Origin: Hyaloraphidium curvatum | Lineage: Eukaryota > Monoblepharomycota > Hyaloraphidiomycetes > Hyaloraphidiales > Hyaloraphidiaceae | Direction: 5' to 3' | Assembly (NCBI GenBank): GCA_025558095.1 | Contig: JAIVFI010000037.1 | Coordinates: 310,001-374,000 of the forward strand | Length of the DNA stretch: 64,000 nucleotides | In this document: one piece after another, positions 9,881 to 18,417 of the stretch | Position numbering within the stretch: position 1 is the first letter of the stretch | Layout: each line of letters opens with the position of its first letter | Notes under the pieces: generated by a model | Told to the model about the DNA's origin: nothing | The model's input: the letters and a program-made list of their open reading frames with translations, nothing else | The model's database searches: none | Program-made: the position numbers and the translations under genes

Positions 9881-12800
9881 ATGCCGACCGTGACGGCCAA
9901 CGCCGTTTCGGGGGAGGACATCGACGGCGGCATGGTACAAGCTCAACACGCTCGCGCGTACATCAACCATATTCGAGCCAACAACTGTGATTCCTTCTTC
10001 GATTCTGGCGCGAGCCGCAACTCTACCAATACCCTAAGCGACCTGACCAAAGTCTACTCGATACCCAAGTTCGTTGTGCATGGACTTACGGGGCCCGTGG
10101 AGGTGTCACAGGCTGGCACCATGTACGTGCGTTTTCGCACGAGCGGACCCGTTGTTCGGCTTGACAACGTTCTTTTCATGCCGAGCACACCGTGCCGCCT
10201 GTTTTCGGAAACGGCATTGGCCGCCGCCGGCGTTCGATCCAGGAACTGCTACCTGGCTGACAAGGAGATGCAGAAACAGCTATACCTCGTGGACGGCACG
10301 GAGCTGTGCGTTCTTCCTCAGCAAAACGGCGTATTCCCGATGCCGATCGAGGTCGTCAAACCGGGGTCAACGTCGCAGGCCATGTGGGGACTCACCGACG
10401 CGGATTTGATCCGACTGCGAGGGGTACGCATGTCACGCCTCTACGATCGCCACCTGTGGCATGCCCGATGTGCGCACGCTCACATTGAGCGCATCCGGAT
10501 AGCGCAGAGGTCGGGTGCGGTGCTTGGCCTTGAGAACGTCGATCTGGGCCCCGAGTCGGAGGTTATCGAGTGCGATGTCTGCCTGCGCGCGAAGCTGACG
10601 ACCGCGCCGTTCCGCCCCTCGATGCGTGAGCACGTCAAGGACGTCATGGATCTCTGGCACGTTGATCTCAAGGGCCCGGTCGATATCACTTCCGTGCACG
10701 GCGACCGCTACTGGATGGACGTCAAGGACGAGTGGTCGCAGCAGCTTTGGTCGATCCCCCTGAAGACCAAGGACGAAGCAGCACCTCTCCTTCAGCACCT
10801 CATCGTGTGGGCCGAGACGCAGACTGGGAAACGCCTCAAGCACCTCCAGTCTGACCAGGGTACCGAGCTCGGGTGGTGGAACGCGCGGGAGCTGGGCTGG
10901 TTCCAGACCTGGTTACGTGAACGAGGCACTCACTTCCGGGTCTCCATAGCCGATACGCCTCAACAGAACGCGGTACCCGAACGCGAGCATCGTTCCCAGG
11001 TCGAGGGGGTACTTGCGCTCTGCATCCAGGCTGACGTCGAGAAGCGTTTCTGGAACTATGCCCTCGCATACAAGACTGAGGTCCGCAACATGCTCCCAAC
11101 GGTGAAGACGATGCAACGGGGCGCAAACGGAACGGTTACCACGCCGCATGAGCTATGGACAGGGACTAAACCCGACCTGTCACGCCTCCGCACGTTCGGG
11201 TCGGAGTGCTGGTACGGTATCCTCCCCAGCCAGCGCAAGGCTCTGGACGACCGTGCACACCGTGCGATCTTCCTCGGTTTCCCGAAGCACCTGAAGGCGT
11301 ACACCTTGCTGGATCTAACCACAGGCAAGATCGTCCATGCGCGATCAGTGGTCTTCAACGAGCGCTATTCTAAACGTTCGCCCGGCTCTTTCCGCGACAT
11401 TGATGCGCTGGGCAAGCATCGCCCTTTTGCTCTCGTACCTCCCCGCCTTCCTCATCGGCTCTCAAAGCCGGCGGATGCGGCAGTCGACGAAGACAGCGAT
11501 GACGATCAGCGGACACCACCAAGGGATGCGGGGACGGGACTTCAGGAACCTGCTCAGCGCAATGAGGCAGGAGAGGCGTACGAGTGGGAGCTTCTTGAGG
11601 AAGAGATTGAGTACCCGCTCGACGTGGAGCAGGAGGCAACGGACGCTGGTGATGGCGATGAGCTGGGTGCTGCGCCGCATCCCCTCGCTGGACCTGATGA
11701 TGGTCTGCCAGACCCTCTCATCATGCCCTACGCCATGATCGCCACTCCGCTGACGTGCTCTCCTTCCTTCCGCTTCCCAGCCTTCGAGATGTGGCGCATA
11801 CCAGGTGCCAGCGCCCCTGACCCAGACACGAGCCCGGTGACCCTGCTGTCGGTGCACGATGTCACCGTTCCGCGCACATACAACGAATCGCAGAGGTCAC
11901 CGCATGCGGCTCAGTGGGAGGAAGCGCGGCAGGAGGAGAACAAGTCGATTCTTGAGATGGGTGTGGTCGAGGAGACGGAACTACCCGCTGGTGACGAGGA
12001 CAAGGTGGTGCCCTCGCACTACGTCTACGACGTCAAGAAGGACCAGAACAACAACGTTACGCGCTTCAAGGCACGCTTGGTGGCGGACGGAAACCGCCAG
12101 TCCGAGCAAACGTACTACGATACGTTCGCTGCCGTTCCTAACCAAGTTGTCTTCCGCCTCTTCCTCCTTCTTGTTGCCACGCTGGGACTCCTCTGTGATC
12201 ACTGGGACATCAAGACGGCGTTTCTGCATGCTCCACTGGACTACACTGTCTACATCAGACCGCCTCCGGGTTGGCGGTTCCTCAAGGAGTCTTCCTCGCG
12301 CACGGTGCTTCGCCTGCTAAAGAGTCTCTATGGATTACGGCAAGCGATGCGCTTGTTCCTTGCAATGCTTGATCATTTCCTCCGCCAGGCTGGATTCGTG
12401 AAGCTGGCCTCCGAGAGCTGTCTCTACGTGCGCTTCGCGGCCGGCCGCATTATGATCATCTTTGTCTACGTCGACGACTTGCTGGTTGCTGCCACCTCAC
12501 AACTGGAGATTGACGAGTTGTTTGGCAGCCTCAAGCAGCATTTCAACATCAACTCGCTGGGCTCTGTCACTTACTGCTTGGGCGTGCACATCCGTCGCGA
12601 CACCGGCACCGGTACAATCTCGTTGTCGCAGACGGCGTACATCGACCGCGTCCTCCGCGAGTTTGGATTCACGCGTGATGTTCCCAGCAAGGAGACGAAG
12701 TCTGCTCTCACGCCGATGCGACCGGATGCACTCCAGACGCTGCGCCCATTTGATCCCGCGGTGTTTGACAGCCTGCCGACGAAGATCCAAGACGACGTCA

Positions 12801-13549
12801 AAAGTTTCAACTACAAGGGCCTGGTTGGATCTCTACTTTGGATTGCCATCACGACACGGCCAGATATTGCCTTTGCCGTGATCTTTCTTTCTCGCTTTGC
12901 CAACAGCTTCGGACCTCTTCACATCAAGGCGCTTCGAGATGTCTTACGCTACCTGCGCCGCACCCGTACCTATGGACTTGTTCTTGGCCGTCGTCCTGCG
13001 TCTGGCGATTGCTTGGATCTCTGTGCTTATGCAGATGCCGATTTTGCTGGCTGTGTGATGACCCGCAAGTCGACCACGGGTCTCGTCATCCTCATGGGTG
13101 CTTCCAGTATTGCTTGGCTGACCGAGCGGCAATCCATCGTTGCACAGTCTACTACGGAAGCCGAGTATGTTGCTATGACGCATGCAGTTCGCAACATTCT
13201 CTGGCTGCGCTCCATCCTGCAGGAACTTGGCTTTGCGTGGACGACACCTACGCGACTTTTCGAGGACAACATGTCTGCTGAACAACTCGCTCGTGATCCT
13301 AAGTTTCACGAGCGGACGAAGCACATCGATATCAAGTACCACCTGGTTCGCGACACTGTGCAAAATGGAACGATTGAGACTGCACGGGTGGTGTCAGACG
13401 ACAACCTTGGGGACGGCTTTACCAAGCCTCTAGCTCCGGCCCTTTTTGAACTTTTCCGTGCGCGCATTGGTGTTGTTGACCTTGATACGGGTTCGGCTGA
13501 GGCCAGCGTTCTCTGCGAGCCGGACCCTGCCGGGAATCTCTGCCCGTGA
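9881..13549 (+). CDS. Copia pol polyprotein (protease, integrase, RT, RNase H)
   Basis: An uninterrupted 1,222-codon frame in copia order. An aspartic protease motif FFDSGAS lies near residue 45. The GAG-pre-integrase zinc finger (HLWHARCAHAH, then CDVCLRAK) is near 185-230. The integrase core shows DLWHVDLKG, LQSDQGTELG and a downstream PQQNAVPEREH glutamate. The reverse transcriptase has KTAFLHAPLD, SLYGLRQAMR and the catalytic YVDDLL box (around residue 865). RNase H has AYADADFAGC, the QSTTEAEY motif and the LFEDNMSAEQLA segment. All catalytic residues appear intact, so the element looks coding-competent. It begins at the first ATG after a stop-containing spacer. Confidence 0.93.
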   Translation: MPTVTANAVSGEDIDGGMVQAQHARAYINHIRANNCDSFFDSGASRNSTNTLSDLTKVYSIPKFVVHGLTGPVEVSQAGTMYVRFRTSGPVVRLDNVLFMPSTPCRLFSETALAAAGVRSRNCYLADKEMQKQLYLVDGTELCVLPQQNGVFPMPIEVVKPGSTSQAMWGLTDADLIRLRGVRMSRLYDRHLWHARCAHAHIERIRIAQRSGAVLGLENVDLGPESEVIECDVCLRAKLTTAPFRPSMREHVKDVMDLWHVDLKGPVDITSVHGDRYWMDVKDEWSQQLWSIPLKTKDEAAPLLQHLIVWAETQTGKRLKHLQSDQGTELGWWNARELGWFQTWLRERGTHFRVSIADTPQQNAVPEREHRSQVEGVLALCIQADVEKRFWNYALAYKTEVRNMLPTVKTMQRGANGTVTTPHELWTGTKPDLSRLRTFGSECWYGILPSQRKALDDRAHRAIFLGFPKHLKAYTLLDLTTGKIVHARSVVFNERYSKRSPGSFRDIDALGKHRPFALVPPRLPHRLSKPADAAVDEDSDDDQRTPPRDAGTGLQEPAQRNEAGEAYEWELLEEEIEYPLDVEQEATDAGDGDELGAAPHPLAGPDDGLPDPLIMPYAMIATPLTCSPSFRFPAFEMWRIPGASAPDPDTSPVTLLSVHDVTVPRTYNESQRSPHAAQWEEARQEENKSILEMGVVEETELPAGDEDKVVPSHYVYDVKKDQNNNVTRFKARLVADGNRQSEQTYYDTFAAVPNQVVFRLFLLLVATLGLLCDHWDIKTAFLHAPLDYTVYIRPPPGWRFLKESSSRTVLRLLKSLYGLRQAMRLFLAMLDHFLRQAGFVKLASESCLYVRFAAGRIMIIFVYVDDLLVAATSQLEIDELFGSLKQHFNINSLGSVTYCLGVHIRRDTGTGTISLSQTAYIDRVLREFGFTRDVPSKETKSALTPMRPDALQTLRPFDPAVFDSLPTKIQDDVKSFNYKGLVGSLLWIAITTRPDIAFAVIFLSRFANSFGPLHIKALRDVLRYLRRTRTYGLVLGRRPASGDCLDLCAYADADFAGCVMTRKSTTGLVILMGASSIAWLTERQSIVAQSTTEAEYVAMTHAVRNILWLRSILQELGFAWTTPTRLFEDNMSAEQLARDPKFHERTKHIDIKYHLVRDTVQNGTIETARVVSDDNLGDGFTKPLAPALFELFRARIGVVDLDTGSAEASVLCEPDPAGNLCP

Positions 13550-13716
13550 TGAGCCTGAGGCTAGCGGGCAGCCGTTCCTTGGCTTCTGGGGGAGTCTCCC
13601 CTACGTGTACCTCTGGATTGTATTGTTTCTTGTACTTTCTTTGCATGTATGGTCTCTGGGGGCGCTTTTTGTACGGCGATTGGATCGCCCGGTCTTGGGG
13701 GGAGGTGTCATCAGGG

Positions 13717-14004
13717 AGCCTGGCCTAGGCAGCCCAAGGAGCTCAATCCCGGGGCGTGGAGGAGCATGCGGTGGGGGACTCCACTCGATCCACTCGCCTC
13801 CAAATGGGGGAGTGTTGCTGGCGATGGATGGATGTGTTTGGAGCCGTTGGATCGAGTTGGAGCCTGGCCTAGGCAGCCCAAGGAGCTCAATCCCGGGGCG
13901 TGGAGGAGCATGCGGTGGGGGACTCCACTCGATCCACTCGCCTCCAAATGGGGGAGTGTTGCTGGCGATGGATGGATGTGTTTGGAGCCGTTGGATCGAG
14001 TTGG
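13717..14004 (+). repeat. 144-bp tandem duplication across the 3' LTR boundary
   Basis: The segment 13717-13860 is repeated at 13861-14004. Each unit holds about 100 bp of non-coding sequence after pol, the purine tract AAATGGGGGAG, and the first 48 bp or so of the LTR. The element therefore has two candidate plus-strand priming tracts and a truncated extra LTR start near 13813. Confidence 0.88.
13946..13956 (+). other. Polypurine tract of copia element
   Basis: AAATGGGGGAG sits immediately 5' of the 3' LTR (13957), where plus-strand DNA synthesis starts in LTR elements. It confirms the LTR start at TGTTG. A second copy lies in the upstream 144-bp repeat at 13802-13812. Confidence 0.7.
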
Positions 14005-14172
14005 AGTTGGCCTTGGAGTTGGATGTTGGACTTGGATGGATGGGTGGATCTTGGCTAGACAATAACCTAGGAGGGCGGCTCTAAGAAAAGGGAGAATAAC
14101 ACAACAAACACCAGGAACGCCACCTGCTTCATCCGCACCTGTCTCTGGGCGCCTGTGACCAGGGGTCTTTGA
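13957..14172 (+). repeat. 3' LTR of copia element
   Basis: Matches the 5' LTR at 7537-7752 over 216 bp with no mismatch I can see. The base after it (14173) begins LINE endonuclease-coding sequence on the minus strand. Confidence 0.88.
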
Positions 14173-14512
14173 CTCCTTGACCCAGGGCTCGTTGTAGAGG
14201 TTTCGCATTATTGCGAGGAAGTGGAAGTCGCACGGCACGGGCTTGCAGTGCGGCTTGTTCTCCTTCGCAGCTGGTCGCACGAGTTGGCCTTGATGGTCAG
14301 GCTCAGGGCCATGTGGTCTGAGGTGACGACCCAGCCTACCTTCACAAATGCAAGCTGGGTGACCGTCCCGTAGCGGCTCTGCGGCACGATTGCGTAGTCC
14401 AAGGTGCTGTCCCGCTCGCCATCCTTTCCTGCGCGAGTTGTTGCCCCCGGCTCGAGGCGCCCATTCAGGATCACCAGCTCCTCCTCGTGGCACAGTGCAA
14501 GTAGCTGTTTAA
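14173..14512 (-). pseudogene. LINE AP-endonuclease domain fragment
   Basis: Minus-strand translation gives the C-terminal half of an APE-type endonuclease of non-LTR elements, with STLDYAIV and the SDH box followed by a short beta-strand (ALSLTI). The first part reads in one frame (14474 to about 14275). The continuation, ending in LYNEPWVKE just before the LTR, is in another frame, so there is a frameshift. It probably belonged upstream of the RT at 5124-7536 before the copia insertion. The N-terminal endonuclease half is missing. Confidence 0.75.
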
Positions 14513-14699
14513 GTGAGGCGGCAAAAGGAGAAGGCCCTCAACTCCATTGCCAGCTTCATCTCAAAGTCATGAAGGACAGAAAACTAACTGGGAACATGAA
14601 AAAGATGCACGACGACAAACTTCAAATTAGCAGCAAACTGATGGTGTAACAGCGGCCAAGCCAGGGGCAGGTCCGGGTCACCAATACTATTCTATTCTA
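14513..14699 (+). mobile_element. LINE 3' end fragment, inverted, with ATTCT tail
   Basis: Plus-strand sequence from about 14517 matches the RT C-terminal tail and 3' UTR of the element at 5049-7536 (KALNSIASF...MKDRK region), with small indels that break the frame. It ends CACCAATA then a (CTATT)n tail. Its orientation is opposite to the flanking LINE pieces. Confidence 0.78.
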
Positions 14700-15285
14700 C
14701 TGGCCAGTGATCGCATACAGACAAGCCAGGGAGGTAGACTTGGGCTGATGAGTGACAGCACGAAGGGCCATGCATGTCACTTTGTCCCTGGTGCTTTCCC
14801 CGGCAAGGTACTCCTCCTTCGGCATCTCCACAATGAACGGGTTCCCATATTGGCCCACTGCCTTGACCTTCGTGTTGTAGAGCTTGAGCTGGAGGTCAGG
14901 ACTCATCCCAGGCTGGTCCCTGATGTCGCGGAGCCAGAGCCCATAAGCAGCGTTCATCTTGCGCCATGCACATACATGGTCCTTGCCCCCCCCAGTTGAC
15001 GTGAGCTGGTACCCCAGAAGCTTGAAGCTGTCTACCCTCTTCAGCTCCTGGCCCCTGTAGAGGAGCTTCGCACGGTGGGGTATCCTGATGGCGTTGATCA
15101 ATCCCCAACCCATGATGGAGAGAAGAGATCCAGCTGCAAAAAAGAATGTCCTTCAACAGCACCACTGTGATTGAAGATAGAGTAAGCAGACTGACCATCC
15201 TGTCTCCTCCTCCTCCTGTAACACAGGGCCTAGCTCCAGGCCTTTGCTCCCATTGGCCTCCATGCATGCAGGATGAATAGTCAGT
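14700..15285 (-). pseudogene. Degenerate LINE RT fragment
   Basis: The stretch up to about 15090 translates to a diverged copy of the RT thumb region (DSFKLLGYQLTSTG). It then degrades through indels, keeping recognisable pieces near 15190 (the GCAGACTGACCATCC stretch) and 15255 (CCATTGGCCTCCATG). It differs from the other copies at many sites and is older than the tandem array. The frame is broken. Confidence 0.72.
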
Positions 15286-15319
15286 GCTTTTTGAGACACA
15301 GGTCTGTGGTATCTTTCTT

Positions 15320-18308
15320 TCATGCTACATAGTGGTAGAGGGAAGAATCCTTCTCATCCCTTGACATGTACTCCCGCTCAATGAGGCTTTCAATGCGCTT
15401 TTTCATGTCGGGTATCTGATAACACAGGAGAGGTCAAAACAGCGCAAAGGAAACACAAGGAAGGCGCTACCTTGTACGGAACCTTGATCTGCTCCACCAC
15501 CTCACTGATTAGGGAATTGTGCTTCATCGTCTTCCGCATCTTCATGACACGGACAATTGCAGCATCCACCTGCGGAGGGGAAAAAGTCAGCCCAGAACCA
15601 GCAATGATTCTCAGTGCCTTGCCATGTAATGCCGCTCCTCCAAAGCCTTCTCCGAGGTCTGCACCTGCTCTTCCTTCGTCTCTTTCAGCTGGATGGTGTT
15701 GATCTTGATCTTGTATTGGGAATTCTCGAACGAATCATTCACCGAAAAGCTGTCTGTTGGGTCCACATCTTTCCCCTTTGGAGCTTTTGTAAGGACGCGG
15801 ACTTTGCCACATGCAAGAGACTGCAGATTCCGCAAGAGCTCTGCATCGTCCAGTCCCGTCCGCCCTTTTAGCTCCTGATAAGTCAACGAAGATGCGAAGT
15901 TGAAATGAAGGACAATGACCGTTTGGAGCAGAGACATGCTCAGCTCTTTTGAACCCTGCATTTGAGTTAGCAGAGTGAAGGAACACCAGCCAACACCGTG
16001 AGCACCTTTGGGAAGTCTGCTTTGACTGCACATGACGACAAGGTGTGCTGCCAGGTGAGGTTGCGTCCCTTGTGGTTCTTCTTGTACGAAGCCTCGAACA
16101 TTCGCAAGTAGCTCATGAGCTGCAGGGATTGAATCACCACACTGTGGTCTCTTGACACTCGTGCGGTCCTACCTCGTCCGGGAGTTGGACCTGAACCGAA
16201 CGTTGCGTAGGCCACGATGCTGCGGTAAGGACGTTGACGTTCAGCTCAATCGGGAGGTTCTTGTGCGCGGCCTGCAAGGTTGCACCGGAAGCCGTTAGGA
16301 GACTGCATCAAACTGCAGGCTAACTGCAGGCCTACCCACTTTGAAGACCGCAGTGAGATTCTTGGAAACATCGACATCCTTGAACATTGCCTCCAGCTTG
16401 GAGGTGAACCCGCTTCCACACTCTGCACCGCGTCAGCGACGGCACAAAAGGGCTTAATAAAGACGCACCGAGCTTGAGCTTGCTAAGCATGCTCTTCTCG
16501 CTGTCCACGCTGGCGCTCTTGTTCAAGAGAAGCCTCCGAGCCAAATCGTTCTTGTAGAACGCTTCGAACACGTCTTTGCCTAATCAGCAGAGATCAGCGG
16601 CGGCCAGCAGGACATCGCGTCGAATCAAGCAACCTTGGACAAAGCGGAAAAGAATCAGGCACTGGTCCAGAGCTGCCTCGACATCCGCCTCGTCGCGCTT
16701 CGATGGGCGTAGCAACCCATCGATGTACTTGGCAATGAGCTCCGCAGGCTTGTTCTGGCGAACGTTGATGAAGCTTTCAAAGGACTCCTTGACCGCGTTG
16801 GCGAATGACTCGTTGCCGTGGAACGCATGTGCCAAGATGTGATCGATGTGACTTTTGAAGTCCAGTAGGCTTTGAACCATAGTATCGTCCCGTTCCTTGT
16901 TCTGTACTATCTGGAGACCCTTGTCCTGCAAGCAGAAGATCTTCGGTCACATTCCGGAAGCACGCGCGAGCTTTGAACCGACTGACCTTGATGTAGTCCG
17001 AAAGATTGCTCTTAAGACGCTCCAGAGCATTGACCCGCGAGAGCAGATCGTACATGCTCTTCAGATCCTCGATTCGGCTGTCGACCATTAGGCTCGTAAA
17101 GCCTTCACGATCCAAGCAGTTGAATGAGTGTTGGCCCGGCTGCGGACAATGAGTATTCACCTCTCGAGAGAAGAATGCCGACATTCTGCCGAATGAGCTT
17201 GTCTTCCACAATGCCAACCAGCTCTTTCCGGGAACCAACGTCCAGGTAGCCGGTAGAAGAGCTGCAGCGCTCCTGCTCCTCTTTGATTCGCGACCCAACG
17301 TGTGCCAAAAAGCCGGCAATCGTGCCACCGACATCGTCCACGCTGTCAACGACTGACATACGCTCCGTGCTTTCGCTGGAATAAAATGACGACGCATCTT
17401 GGAGCATGTGGGCCTCGAAAAGCGTGCGGTAAAGTCCAAGGTCCGTCAGCATCCGCACAAGTGACCTGACGAGATCCCGTCGCTCTGTGCCGAGATTGCG
17501 TTCACGCCTATGAAAGCATGAGACCCCGAAAGAACGTGGAACAATGTGGCCTGTTACCTGTCATCCAAAATGAGCTCTAGCAAGCCGCTGACAAGGTGCT
17601 CTCGAATGTGAGGCACAATGACCACGTGATCGCGAAAGAGATTCATCGACATGTCCCAAATGGACAAAAGGGAGGGCGTCTGCATGACATACGTCCTGTC
17701 CAGGTACAGGAAGATGCTGCGAACAACGATCTGGACGCGCGAATGCTCCGGTGAGGCCCAGGTTGACAAGGTCCACCACGGAAAGCTCACAATCTGCTTG
17801 CAGAAGGTGTCCCAGGTGACGTTTAGGTACTTTAGGAAGGGCTGTGCCTCGTGCCATTCCTCGCTGCCGCCCGTGCCCTCAGAAATCGTCACCAGCACAT
17901 CGACAGGCAGGCCAACCTCAGAATGGTGTCCCTCTTCGAGATGACGTGCTTTTCGCAAACCTCAGCGAGAGTTCGATAGAGCTCGTCCGCCCCTTTCTGC
18001 ATGCAAATGTTCTCGCAGGCCTGGCATCCAGCACGTCGAACTTCAGGGACGGCAGTACAGGTCTCCACGCGAGACCAACTCTGTAGAGCTCTTCCAACGA
18101 ATCTTCCACAGCTCTGAACTCGAAGATAGCCTCCGTCGCGTTACGCAGCTTCTTCCAGGCGTTCGCATCGCGGTCGGCGGGGCTCTTCGCGGCCTTGGCT
18201 GCGTCGTCCCGTGTCAATGCCGTGCCGAGCCACCTCCGAATGCATCATCGGACCTGAAAAATTCTTGATGACCAGCTTCTTTGGCGCCCCGTTTCGATGC
18301 TGTAGCAT
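15320..18308 (-). CDS. CUL4: Cullin-4, scaffold of CRL4 ubiquitin ligase
   Basis: A multi-exon minus-strand gene encoding the cullin that bridges DDB1-type substrate adaptors to the RBX1 RING protein. The N terminus [10 protein letters not shown] and the segment joining to [16 protein letters not shown] are CUL4-like, not CUL1- or CUL3-like. The centre has [19 protein letters not shown] and [20 protein letters not shown]. The winged-helix end has IVRVMKMRK, with the expected NEDD8 acceptor lysine, and terminates [13 protein letters not shown]...YHYVA. Exon 1 is 18254-18308 and the first intron is 18199-18253. The intron before the neddylation exon seems to use a GC donor (HYM then GCAAGG, acceptor at 15571). 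Start 18308 is the first ATG in frame with the CUL4 N terminus; earlier in-frame ATGs overlap the DHX16 leader. Confidence 0.92.
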
Positions 18309-18417
18309 CGTCGCGGGCGCGTTGTCTCCACCCCTACCGATCGCAACAGCCGCGGGGTCGCGATCGTGTTGGGCCCAGACACGCACACGCGCAGCACTCC
18401 CGCGGCCGTTATGCGAC
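18309..18417. promoter_or_regulatory. Bidirectional promoter between CUL4 and DHX16
   Basis: Only 109 bp separates the two divergent start codons, so both promoters must sit here or in the 5' exons. I see no clear TATA box; the sequence is GC-rich with CGATCG-type motifs. Confidence 0.5.

Larger units (their letters stand above)
7537..14172 (+). mobile_element. Complete Ty1/copia-type LTR retrotransposon
   Basis: The 6.6-kb element is bounded by 216-bp direct repeats that match along their whole length by eye, implying recent insertion. It contains a primer-binding site after the 5' LTR, a gag frame with two zinc knuckles, a 1,222-codon pol in copia order (protease, integrase, RT, RNase H), and a purine-rich tract before the 3' LTR. 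Left flank is LINE RT leader coding sequence and right flank is LINE endonuclease coding sequence, both on the minus strand, so it probably inserted in a LINE. I see no matching 4-6 bp target duplication (left GATCG, right CTCCT), which is odd for so young an element. Confidence 0.92.

Noticed and set aside
18211-18417. Upstream in-frame extension of DHX16
   Set aside because: The added 69 residues have no homology and overlap CUL4 exon 1; the conserved N terminus begins at 18418.
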